64,000 bases of DNA from JAKVBH01 sp049800955. GTDB taxonomy: Bacteria; Pseudomonadota; Alphaproteobacteria; Rhodobacterales; Rhodobacteraceae. Numbering within the stretch: position 1 is the first letter of the stretch; each line of letters opens with the position of its first letter. The notes beneath the pieces were generated by a model. That model did no database searches. It was not told the origin of the DNA and saw nothing but the letters and a program-made list of their open reading frames with translations. This document shows, in pieces, positions 1-7,609 of the stretch. The stretch lies in the NCBI RefSeq assembly GCF_049800955.1, contig NZ_JBNAGA010000001.1, forward strand, positions 1,302,001 to 1,366,000, given 5' to 3'. Made by a program: the position numbers and the translations under genes.

Positions 1-667
1 CAATAATCCATGTGACCATGACCACACGTTCGGGATTGATACCCGAGAGCAGCGCGAGATCTTCATTGTCGGAGTAAGCCCGCATCGATTTGCCCGTCCG
101 CGTGCGGTTGAGAAACCAAAAGAGCGCAATCACGCAGAGGACCGAGACCACAATGGTGATCCCCTGCGTCGTCTTGAAGGCCAGCCCCTCGCGCAGGCCC
201 GTCATGTCCCGGAACGTGCGCGCGGAGATGATAAAACGCTCCCCATCCGAGAAGCGCTGATCTCCGGTGCCAATGATAAAACGCACCAGCCCATTGAGGA
301 TGAACATGACACCCATGGAAACAATCACGAGGATCACAGGTTTTGCTTTCTGGGCCCGGTAAAACCTGTAGACCGACCTGTCCGTCACCAAAACAAGCGC
401 CGCACAGGCCGCGATCCCGAAGGGCAGGGCCAAAAGCGCGGTGGGCAAAGGCCCGAAACTGATCCCCATGGCCTGAAACGCCCAGGTAAAGAGGATCGTG
501 GCCATCGTGCCAAAGGCCATTGTGTCGCCATGGGCAAAGTTGGAAAAGCGCAAGATGCCATAAATCAGCGTGACGCCAAGCGCCCCAAGCGCAAGCTGCG
601 CGCCATAGGCGGTGGCTGGAATGATCACGAAGTTGGTCAGCGCCACAAGCGCATTGAGAAAGTCCAT
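1..667 (-). CDS. livH: Branched-chain amino acid ABC transporter permease LivH (3' part outside window)
   Basis: Inner-membrane permease of a high-affinity branched-chain amino acid importer. It reads from an ATG at 667-665 and runs off the left edge, so only about the first 222 residues are present. The LivH-type stretch LIYGILRFSNFAHGD lies near residues 34-48, and several hydrophobic segments follow. The start overlaps the stop of the upstream small secreted protein gene (TGATG), so translation is probably coupled. With livK, livG and livF upstream on the same strand it forms one operon; the second permease (livM) would lie beyond the edge. Confidence 0.9.
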   Translation of the reverse strand, partial: MDFLNALVALTNFVIIPATAYGAQLALGALGVTLIYGILRFSNFAHGDTMAFGTMATILFTWAFQAMGISFGPLPTALLALPFGIAACAALVLVTDRSVYRFYRAQKAKPVILVIVSMGVMFILNGLVRFIIGTGDQRFSDGERFIISARTFRDMTGLREGLAFKTTQGITIVVSVLCVIALFWFLNRTRTGKSMRAYSDNEDLALLSGINPERVVMVTWII

Positions 668-1215
668 CAGTTCATCACCTCGCAGGTGCCCTCAAGGCGC
701 CAAATAGTGTCATTCACGGATCCTGCGGCCATCTCGCGCATTTGGAACGGCGTCTTGCGGCTTTCATTGTCGAGCCTGAAATTGATGAGGCCCCTGGTCG
801 CAGTGGCCCCAGCTTGATATCGGTCCATATCGCCGAAGTAAGGGCGCGCTTCTCGTAGGGTCAGCTTTAAGGTAGCCCCTTGGAGCTGCAGCGAGCGCCG
901 CTTGGTCTGCAGGTCAAACTGAACGTCGCTGGGGCCGCAAGTCATCTTCGGTAAAGCGTCAGGATAGGCCGCCACAGAAGAACAGCCGTCCTCACTTTCA
1001 CATCTGCAAAACGCCTTAGAAGAACACGCATAGGCCTCGGCAGTCGCATCACTCGCGGGAAGCGTGGCGAAAAATGCCAAAATGGCCCCTGCCTGTTTCT
1101 GCCAATTAGGCGGTCGAACGCGAGCCGCCGTCTGGCAAACACCGCTGGCCACTCGCGGCGCGTCCCTGCGAGATGAGTGTCCGTCTGTGCCGTGAAGAGC
1201 TGCGATAGCATTCAT
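667..1215 (-). CDS. Small secreted cysteine-containing protein inside the liv operon
   Basis: I do not recognise the family. Starting at the ATG that overlaps the previous stop (ATGA at 1215-1212) gives 182 residues. A hydrophobic signal-like segment (AGAILAFFATLPASDATAEA) lies only at about residues 42-61, so the true start may be an internal GTG near 1158. The mature part begins with several Cys (ACSSKAFCRCESEDGC) and ends in GTCEVMN. The adjacent gene product also ends in a Gly-x-Cys-Glu-Val block, so the two may be distant tandem duplicates. Position between livF and livH suggests co-expression with the importer; role unknown. Confidence 0.6.
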   Translation of the reverse strand: MNAIAALHGTDGHSSRRDAPRVASGVCQTAARVRPPNWQKQAGAILAFFATLPASDATAEAYACSSKAFCRCESEDGCSSVAAYPDALPKMTCGPSDVQFDLQTKRRSLQLQGATLKLTLREARPYFGDMDRYQAGATATRGLINFRLDNESRKTPFQMREMAAGSVNDTIWRLEGTCEVMN

Positions 1216-1604
1216 CCTCGCACCTCGCACATGCCCGCGTAATTGATCATCATCGCATCCCCGCCGCCATGCACCGCCTGCCGCGCGCTGCCATCAGCGG
1301 CCAGCGTCAGCATCACCGGCCCCATCTGGCTTTGGAACAAAAACGAGCGTCCGCCCTGCGCCAGATCAAACCCACCACCAGACATCGTCTCATTCACACT
1401 TTGCGCCACAGCCATCGTCCGCCCACCACTGGGCGTTAAGGTTAACGTCAGCTCGTAGGATGTCGCGGCACAGGCCTCCGTCTCAAAGCACTCGCTTTCA
1501 AAACGACAGTCCAGAATCTCAAGCGCTTGCGCCGCGACCAAACCCGGCGCAGAGCATAAAGCCAACGCTGCAAGTTTCTTCTGGCCCAAAATACGCAAAT
1601 CCAA
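1212..1604 (-). CDS. Small secreted cysteine-containing protein, TTG start
   Basis: A 130-residue predicted periplasmic protein of unknown function. The signal peptide is visible at about residues 8-25 (KKLAALALCSAPGLVAA), followed by LDCRFESECFETEAC with four Cys, and it ends in GMCEVRG. No ATG is available: the start is TTG at 1604, preceded by a GGGGGG Shine-Dalgarno-like run formed by the last codons of livF, two bases after the livF stop. The first ten codons coincide with a copy of the dispersed intergenic repeat. The gene overlaps the next one by ATGA. Confidence 0.65.
   Translation of the reverse strand: MDLRILGQKKLAALALCSAPGLVAAQALEILDCRFESECFETEACAATSYELTLTLTPSGGRTMAVAQSVNETMSGGGFDLAQGGRSFLFQSQMGPVMLTLAADGSARQAVHGGGDAMMINYAGMCEVRG
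1575..1604 (-). repeat. Dispersed intergenic repeat, copy that forms a gene start
   Basis: On the minus strand this reads GGATTTGCGTATTTTGGGCC followed by AGAAGAAAC. It is nearly identical to the copy at 24688-24715 and shares the TATTT...AGAAGAA tail with copies at 14688, 19641, 37902, 56183 and 63650. Here it encodes residues 1-10 of the small secreted protein. Confidence 0.6.
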
Positions 1605-1606
1605 CG

Positions 1607-2320
1607 TCAGCCCCCCAGAAACGACTTGCGGACTTCCGGATCCGCCAGCAGGTCCTTGCCCGTCCCCGTATGGGCATTGCGCCCCTGCACGAGCACGTAA
1701 CCAGTATCCGCGATCTCAAGAGCCTGACGGGCGTTTTGCTCCACCATGAGGATCGAAATCCCCGTGCGCGCGACCTCGATGATCCGGTCAAAGAGCTCAT
1801 CCATCACGATGGGCGAGACGCCCGCCGTCGGTTCGTCCAACATGAGTACCTGCGGTTGCGTCATGAGCGCCCGGCCCACGGCCACCTGCTGGCGTTGCCC
1901 GCCAGAGAGCTCGCCCGCCGCCTGATACCGTTTCTCCTTGAGGATCGGAAACAGATCGTAAACCTGCGCCATGGTCTCCTTGAAATCATCGGTGCGGATA
2001 TAGGCGCCCATCTCAAGGTTCTCTTCGACCGTCATCGAGGTGAAGATATTGGAGGTTTGCGGCACAAACCCCATCCCCTTGGCCACGCGGTCCTGCGGGC
2101 TCAGATGCGTGATATCCTCGCCACCCAGCCGCACCGCGCCCGAGCGTACGTCCAGCATCCCAAAGACCGCCTTCATCGCCGTTGACTTGCCCGCGCCGTT
2201 TGGCCCCACGATCACAGCGATCTCGCCGGGATCAACCTTGACTGTGCACTCATGCAGAATGTCGGGCCCCTTGCCATAACCGCCAGTCATGGTGTCACCA
2301 ATCAGAAACGGCTCAGCCAT
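1607..2320 (-). CDS. livF: Branched-chain amino acid ABC transporter ATP-binding protein LivF
   Basis: One of the two cytoplasmic ATPases that drive the Liv importer. It is 237 residues, the usual LivF length. Walker A GPNGAGKST is at residues 39-47, the ABC signature LSGGQ at 138-142, and Walker B VLMLDEP at 158-164, with the LivF-like MVEQNARQALEIADTGYVL block behind. It lies 78 bases downstream of livG, separated by a 9-bp hairpin (2361-2380), and two bases ahead of the next gene. Assignment to LivF rather than LivG rests on length and the absence of the long insert that LivG carries after the Q-loop. Confidence 0.93.
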   Translation of the reverse strand: MAEPFLIGDTMTGGYGKGPDILHECTVKVDPGEIAVIVGPNGAGKSTAMKAVFGMLDVRSGAVRLGGEDITHLSPQDRVAKGMGFVPQTSNIFTSMTVEENLEMGAYIRTDDFKETMAQVYDLFPILKEKRYQAAGELSGGQRQQVAVGRALMTQPQVLMLDEPTAGVSPIVMDELFDRIIEVARTGISILMVEQNARQALEIADTGYVLVQGRNAHTGTGKDLLADPEVRKSFLGG

Positions 2321-2360
2321 CCGTCGTCCCCTTCATCTTGCCCGTTAAACTCCGGGGAGT

Positions 2361-2380
2361 GTGAGGGGCTGGCCCCTCAC
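2361..2380. repeat. Perfect 9-bp inverted repeat between livG and livF
   Basis: GTGAGGGGC, two-base loop, GCCCCTCAC. No T-run follows, so it is more likely an mRNA-stability or repeat element than an intrinsic terminator. The same GAGGGGC/GCCCCTC core appears in the repeat copy at 56183. Confidence 0.55.
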
Positions 2381-2398
2381 GGCGGACCCTCTGCGTCA

Positions 2399-3175
2399 TC
2401 ACGCGGTTTCCTTGTTCTTGAGACCCGTGCCCAGATAGGCCTCGATTACCTGCTCATCGGCCTTGATCTCATCAATCGTGCCTTGCGCGAGCTTCTTGCC
2501 CTCAGCCATCACGATGACCGTCTCGCAAAGTCGTCCAATGAAATCCATGTCATGCTCGATAATGCAGAACGTGTAGCCGCGCTCCTGATTCAGCCGCTCA
2601 ATCGCGCCCGCAATCGTGCCCAGAAGGGTCCGGTTCACGCCCGCGCCAACCTCGTCGAGAAAGACGATCTTGGCATCAACCATCATCGTCCGTCCGAGCT
2701 CCAGCAGCTTTTTCTGCCCGCCAGAAATCGCCCCGGCCGGGTGATCGGCGAGATGTTCAACAGTCAGAAACTCGAGCACTTCATCGGCCTTGGCCTTGAG
2801 CGCGCGCTCCTCATCGGCGATGCGCTTGCGGCCAAACCAGGTGTTCCAAAGCGTCTCCCCGGATTGCGCGCCCGGGACCATCATCAGGTTTTCGCGACAG
2901 CTCATCGAGGAAAACTCATGGGCGATCTGGAACGTACGCAGAAGACCTTTGTGGAAAAGCACATGCGGGGGAAGCCCCGTGATGTCTTCGCCATCCATCG
3001 TGACCCTGCCGGATGTAGGTGGAAGAACGCCTGCTATCACATTGAAAAGCGTTGTTTTTCCTGCGCCATTGGGTCCAACCAGACCCGTGATCTTTCCAGT
3101 CTCGATAGACAGGCTCGCGCCGTCAACTGCGCGAAAACCGCCAAAGTGTTTGTGAAGGTCATGGACCTCAATCAC
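2399..3175 (-). CDS. livG: Branched-chain amino acid ABC transporter ATP-binding protein LivG
   Basis: Second ATPase of the Liv importer. I place the start at GTG 3175 (VIEVHDLHKHFGGF), because AAGGGGAA lies seven bases upstream; a longer reading frame begins at 3244 but its extra residues come from GC-rich intergenic sequence. This gives 258 residues. Walker A GPNGAGKTT is at residues 34-42, signature ISGGQKK near 150, and Walker B IVFLDEVGAG with Val in place of the usual Pro, as is common in LivG. It follows the binding-protein gene by 96 bases, which include a hairpin-like stretch and a short U-run that may lower read-through from the highly expressed binding protein. Confidence 0.92.
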   Translation of the reverse strand: MIEVHDLHKHFGGFRAVDGASLSIETGKITGLVGPNGAGKTTLFNVIAGVLPPTSGRVTMDGEDITGLPPHVLFHKGLLRTFQIAHEFSSMSCRENLMMVPGAQSGETLWNTWFGRKRIADEERALKAKADEVLEFLTVEHLADHPAGAISGGQKKLLELGRTMMVDAKIVFLDEVGAGVNRTLLGTIAGAIERLNQERGYTFCIIEHDMDFIGRLCETVIVMAEGKKLAQGTIDEIKADEQVIEAYLGTGLKNKETA

Positions 3176-3271
3176 GGTAGTTCCCCTTTGTCTCGATACA
3201 GAAAAACCCGGCGCCTCCCGCAAAGGGCGCAGGCCGAAGCCCACGCCCTTGCTGTGTCAATAGACGGTGGA

Positions 3272-4468
3272 TCAGCGGAATTTAACCGTTGATACCTTGC
3301 CGTCCTTCATTTCGATCTGACGGTAGTTGCCCGCGGATTCGCCGGGTCCGATCAGCTCAACAGCGGAAGCACCGACATAGTCAATGTCGCCACCGTTCGC
3401 GATGATCTCAAGCGCTTTGGCCAGCTCGCCCGGGAAGATCTGTTCGCCGGGTGCGTTGGCGACCATCATGATCTTCTCTTTGTAATCAGCGGGTTCCGCA
3501 GAGCCTGCGGCCTGCATGGCCAGAAGGATCAGCGCTGCCGCGTCATAGGATTCCGCCGCGAAAGGCGATGTGGCGTCAAACGCGTCGCCGGACATCTCGG
3601 CCAGCGTGGCCGCGCCGGGGCTGTCTGTGCCCGGTGCCTGACCTGTGGAGCCATCAATCTCAGAACCGAAAATCGTCTCCAGCGCATTGCCGACCATGCC
3701 ATCGGGGAAGTGGAACGTGTCAAACGCGCCTGTATCAAGCGCGCCGCGCACGATGCCGGAGCCGCCCTGATCGACGTAGCCTGCAACAACCAGACGCTCA
3801 CCGCCTGCAGCCGCCAGCGCGCCGACTTCCGCGGAATAGTCCGCTTTGCCGTCTTCATGGGCCGCCGAGATGGTCACGGTACCGCCAGCGCCTTCAAAAG
3901 CCGCTTGGAACGCATCGGCAAGACCCTTGCCATAGTCGTTGTTGGTATAGGTAACCGCGACTTCCTTGATGCCTTGCTCCATGAGCACTTCGGTCATCAC
4001 AACACCCTGACGGGCGTCGGACGGCGCGGTGCGGAAGAACAGGCCATTGTCTTCGTTGTTGGCGTGGCTCAGGCCGGGCGATGTCGCCGAAGGCGAGACC
4101 ATGACCATACCATTGGGCACAGCCACGTTTTGCAGCGCCGCACCGGTCACGCCGGAGCAATCGCCGCCGACAACGCCTTTGACGCCATCGGATGTCACGA
4201 GGCGTTCCATCGTGGCTGTGGCTGCTGCTGCATCTACGCATGTGGTGTCACCGCGTACCGCAACGACCTTGGTGCCGCCCAGAAAGGCGCCGCTGTCGCT
4301 CACTTCCGCAATGGCCATCTCGGCCGCCGGGCCCATTTCGGCCACCAGCGATTCAATCGGGCCTGTGAAGCCGAGGAATACGCCGACTTTGATTTCGCCA
4401 TGGCCGGCGGCAGATGCCATGCCAGCACTCAGAGCTGCGATTGCTGTCGCAGTCATCAGATTTTTCAT
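3272..4468 (-). CDS. Branched-chain amino acid ABC transporter periplasmic substrate-binding protein
   Basis: Periplasmic ligand-binding protein (LivJ/LivK, Peripla_BP_6 type) that delivers a branched-chain amino acid or similar solute to LivHMGF. It has 398 residues with a Sec signal peptide (MKNLMTATAIAALSAGMASA, cleaved before AGHGEIKVG). The type-I fold pattern is visible: IKVGVFLGFTGPIESL at the start, VVGGDCSG and MVMVSPSATSPGL in the first lobe, and FFRTAPSDARQG and VAVTYTNNDYGKGLADAF after them. It is the first gene of the operon; the GGGAG ribosome site lies just upstream. True ligand cannot be told from sequence. Confidence 0.9.
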   Translation of the reverse strand: MKNLMTATAIAALSAGMASAAGHGEIKVGVFLGFTGPIESLVAEMGPAAEMAIAEVSDSGAFLGGTKVVAVRGDTTCVDAAAATATMERLVTSDGVKGVVGGDCSGVTGAALQNVAVPNGMVMVSPSATSPGLSHANNEDNGLFFRTAPSDARQGVVMTEVLMEQGIKEVAVTYTNNDYGKGLADAFQAAFEGAGGTVTISAAHEDGKADYSAEVGALAAAGGERLVVAGYVDQGGSGIVRGALDTGAFDTFHFPDGMVGNALETIFGSEIDGSTGQAPGTDSPGAATLAEMSGDAFDATSPFAAESYDAAALILLAMQAAGSAEPADYKEKIMMVANAPGEQIFPGELAKALEIIANGGDIDYVGASAVELIGPGESAGNYRQIEMKDGKVSTVKFR

Positions 4469-4622
4469 TGTTAAACTCCCAAATTGGACTTTCGTCTAAC
4501 ACGGGAGATTATGCGGGCTGATCGGAATTGAAAAGTGGGAAACGCAGGTGCCTTAACGTCCACGTGAGGAAGCTGGCGCGAGGCGGGCGTGACGCTAACT
4601 CTTTTGTCAAAAGGAGTTTGTC

Positions 4623-5732
4623 ATGTCGCTGAAATCCTCTTCACGTCTCGCGCGCGGGATGGCCGCCGCTTTTCTCATAGCCACCGCCTCATCGCCTCTC
4701 AGCGCGGAGAAAATAGACAGCGCTGCGGGGCAATTGCAGGTCGACAGGATCGTCTCCGGTCTTGATGCGCCTTGGGCTGTTGGGTTTCTGCCGGAAGGCG
4801 GTTTGTTGATCACGGAGCGGGACGGCGCTCTGCTGTTGGCGCGCGAAGGTCAGGTGAACCGGGTCGCCGGGCTGCCCGACATTGCCGCCGATGGGCAGGG
4901 TGGTTTGCTCGATGTGCTCATACCCCGGGATTTTGCACAACGGCGCGAGCTCTTCATGACCTATGCACAGCCCTTTGGGCGGCGTTCGGCGACGGCCGTG
5001 TTGCGGGCCAAGTTGTCGGATGACGGGGCCAGATTGCTGGAGACGAAGACGATTTTCACCATTGCCGAGCCCACGAATTCCGGCCGCCACTTCGGCTCTC
5101 GCCTCGTCGAAGCGCCCGACGGGCATCTCTTCGTGACCATCGGAGACCGGGGCGACAGGCCATCTGCGCAAGACACGGGCAATCACAATGGCACGGTCCT
5201 AAAGATCACGCGGGATGGTGCCGCAGCGCCGGGCAATCCGGGCTTTGATCAGCCGGAAATCTGGTCTTACGGACACCGGAACCCGCAAGGCGCAGCACTT
5301 GACGCCTCGGGTCAGCTCTACGTTGTCGAGCACGGCGCGCGCGGGGGCGATGAGGTCAATCGCGTGCAACGGGGCGCGAATTACGGCTGGCCTGTGATTT
5401 CCTACGGGCGGCATTACTCGGGCCTCAAGATCGGCGAAGGCACCACACGCGATGGGATGGAACAGCCCGAGCACTACTGGGATCCCTCCATCGCGCCCTC
5501 AGGTATGATGATCTACTCCGGCGCGCTCTGGCCGCAATGGGAGGGCGATATCTTCGTAGGCTCGCTGAAATTCGACTACATCTCCCGGCTGAGCGGGTCA
5601 GACATATCGGAAGTGGAACAGATTTCCGGGCCCATGACCAATCGTGTCCGCGATGTGCGCGAAGGTCCGAACGGGGGGATCTGGTTTCTGTCCGTGGGCG
5701 AGGGGGCGCTCTACCGCATCACGCCGGGCTAG
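4623..5732 (+). CDS. PQQ-dependent soluble sugar (aldose) dehydrogenase
   Basis: A periplasmic six-bladed beta-propeller quinoprotein of the glucose/sorbosone dehydrogenase family (GSDH, YliI-like), which oxidises aldoses using PQQ. It has 369 residues with a signal peptide ending near residue 30. Family motifs are visible in order: GLDAPWAVGFLPEGGLLITERDG, GGLLDVLIPRDF, SGRHFGSRL, FVTIGDRGDR, SYGHRNPQGAA, VEHGARGGDEVN, GANYGWPVISYG and APSGMMIYSG. The start is supported by AAAGGAG seven bases upstream. It stands alone, convergent with the MFS gene three bases away. Exact sugar is not predictable. Confidence 0.88.
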   Translation: MSLKSSSRLARGMAAAFLIATASSPLSAEKIDSAAGQLQVDRIVSGLDAPWAVGFLPEGGLLITERDGALLLAREGQVNRVAGLPDIAADGQGGLLDVLIPRDFAQRRELFMTYAQPFGRRSATAVLRAKLSDDGARLLETKTIFTIAEPTNSGRHFGSRLVEAPDGHLFVTIGDRGDRPSAQDTGNHNGTVLKITRDGAAAPGNPGFDQPEIWSYGHRNPQGAALDASGQLYVVEHGARGGDEVNRVQRGANYGWPVISYGRHYSGLKIGEGTTRDGMEQPEHYWDPSIAPSGMMIYSGALWPQWEGDIFVGSLKFDYISRLSGSDISEVEQISGPMTNRVRDVREGPNGGIWFLSVGEGALYRITPG

Positions 5733-5735
5733 GCG

Positions 5736-6962
5736 CTACTCCGCCGTGACGATGACCCGTTCCAGCTTGCGCATCCGCAAGGTCATGGCCGTGCATGCAA
5801 TAGCAAGCAGCCCAAGACCCCAGGCCAGAGGCACCGGCGTGCCGTCGAAAGCGATCCCCAATGGCGCAGCCACAATTGCTGCGCCCAATGTGGCAATCGC
5901 GCCCATGACAGAGGCCGCCAACCCCGCGATATGGCCCAGCGGCTCAAGGCCAAGCGCATTGAGATTGCCAATGGTCATGCCGGCTTGAAAGAAGATCAGG
6001 ATCTGCCACGCCACAAAGGTTCCGAACTGCCACTCAGGCGAGAGCCACGGCCAGATGAGCGCCAAAAGCAAACTGAGCGAGGCGGACACCATGAACATGA
6101 CCATGATGATGGCCCGCATGCCAAAGCGCTGCACCAGCGAGGCATTCAGCGCGCCGGAACTGGCCGAGACAAGCGCCACAAAGCCAAACCAGAGGTGAAA
6201 TGTGTGGCCGGCATCAAAGGTCTGATCATAGATCAGCTGCACGGAGGAGAGCATCCCGAAGAGCATGCCAAACGCGCAGGTTTGCGTGAGGATGGACAGA
6301 CGCACCATGGGAATGGCCCACATTTCGCGCAATCCGTCCCAGATCAGGCCAAGCCGGAAGGGGCGCTGAATATCGGCAGTGAGCGTTTCGGGTTGGCGTA
6401 GATACAGCCAAAGCTTCGTCAGAAAGGAAAAGACGACAAAAGCTCCAAAAATACCGCGCCAGCCCATGATGGCGATAAGACCGGCCCCCATGGTGGGCGC
6501 AAGCACAGGCACCAGCGCGAAGACAATCATGACAAAAGACAAAAGCCGCGCCATCTCGCGCCCCTGGTATTTGTCACGGATGATCGCCATGGCGACGATC
6601 CTCGGCCCTGCCGCGCCGATCCCCTGAACGAAACGCGCAATCAGCAAGGCCTCAAGGCTTTGGGCAAACATGGCATAGGCGGCTGCGGACATGAACAGTG
6701 CCGAGGACCAGAACATCACCGGGCGCCGACCGTAGGCATCTGACAAAGGGCCTGTGAACAACGTGCCCAGACCCATCCCGCCGATGAATGCAGTGACAAC
6801 GAGCGCCGCGCGGTCAGGAGCCTGCGGTGAGAGCTCTTGCCCCATGTTGGTCAAGGCCGGCAGCATGGCGTCGATGGAGAAAGCGACCGTCGCCGCCAAC
6901 ATGGCCATCAGGGCCACGAATTCCGTCTGGGACAGGGCTGCGCGATGCCGCGGTTGCGTCAT
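5736..6962 (-). CDS. MFS multidrug efflux transporter, Bcr/CflA type
   Basis: Inner-membrane drug:H+ antiporter of the major facilitator superfamily, about 408 residues and twelve predicted helices. The start MTQPRHRA at 6962 overlaps the stop of the DsbA-family gene (ATGA), which is better than an upstream ATG inside that gene. Motif A appears as GPLSDAYGRRPVMFW after helix 2, and FIDAMLPAL-like residues (FSIDAMLPALTNM) in helix 1 are typical of the Bcr/CflA branch. Coupling to a FrnE-like oxidoreductase is unusual but says little about the drug exported. Confidence 0.85.
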   Translation of the reverse strand: MTQPRHRAALSQTEFVALMAMLAATVAFSIDAMLPALTNMGQELSPQAPDRAALVVTAFIGGMGLGTLFTGPLSDAYGRRPVMFWSSALFMSAAAYAMFAQSLEALLIARFVQGIGAAGPRIVAMAIIRDKYQGREMARLLSFVMIVFALVPVLAPTMGAGLIAIMGWRGIFGAFVVFSFLTKLWLYLRQPETLTADIQRPFRLGLIWDGLREMWAIPMVRLSILTQTCAFGMLFGMLSSVQLIYDQTFDAGHTFHLWFGFVALVSASSGALNASLVQRFGMRAIIMVMFMVSASLSLLLALIWPWLSPEWQFGTFVAWQILIFFQAGMTIGNLNALGLEPLGHIAGLAASVMGAIATLGAAIVAAPLGIAFDGTPVPLAWGLGLLAIACTAMTLRMRKLERVIVTAE

Positions 6963-7597
6963 GCGCCATCCTGTTGGGACAATTCGGCAATGACCTTGGC
7001 CCAAAGCTCGGGCGGCTGCGCGCCGGGTACGGCATGTTTGCCGGCCACGATGAAAGTTGGAACGGAATTGATCCCCATACCACGGGCCGCCGCATCGCGC
7101 TCCACCGTCTCGCGCTCATCTGCATCTGAGGCCAGCAGTTTGTGGATCACGGCCGCATCCATCTCAACGGAATCCGCGATATCCGCGAGAATATCGCGAT
7201 CTCCGATGTCCAGACCTTCCACGAAATAGGCTTTGAACAGTGCTGAGACGACCGCCGTCTGACGCCCTTCAATCTCGGCCCAGTGGATCAGACGATGTGC
7301 ATCGCGCGTGTTGGGCGTGCGTTTGATCGCGTCGAGATTGATCTTTAACCCGGCTTTGTCGGCATGCTCCTGCACAGGCATATAGGCCGTGACCGCGCCT
7401 TGCTTGCCGCCAAATTTGCCCTCGAGATAGGCGCGCCTGTCCATGCCTTCGCGGGGCATTTCCGGGTTCAGCTGAAAGGGCAACCAGCGGATCGCAAAAG
7501 GATGATCGGGATGCGCTTCAAGCGCGCGATCAAGATAGGCCTTGCCAATGTAGCACCAGGGGCAAATTGGATCGGAGAAGATGTCGAGCTGTACCAT
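6959..7597 (-). CDS. DsbA-family protein, FrnE-like thiol oxidoreductase
   Basis: A cytoplasmic DsbA/2-hydroxychromene-2-carboxylate isomerase superfamily protein of 212 residues without a signal peptide. The active-site CPWC is at residues 12-15 in FSDPICPWCYIGK, and the FrnE-type PFQLNPEMPREGMDRR follows near residue 41; the C-terminal GINSVPTFIVAGKHAVPGAQ carries the cis-Pro loop typical of the fold. FrnE relatives act as disulfide isomerases or oxidoreductases in stress responses. It is translationally coupled to the MFS exporter and lies 12 bases after the acyl-CoA ligase gene. Confidence 0.87.
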   Translation of the reverse strand: MVQLDIFSDPICPWCYIGKAYLDRALEAHPDHPFAIRWLPFQLNPEMPREGMDRRAYLEGKFGGKQGAVTAYMPVQEHADKAGLKINLDAIKRTPNTRDAHRLIHWAEIEGRQTAVVSALFKAYFVEGLDIGDRDILADIADSVEMDAAVIHKLLASDADERETVERDAAARGMGINSVPTFIVAGKHAVPGAQPPELWAKVIAELSQQDGA

Positions 7598-7609
7598 GGG
7601 CGCGGCCTA

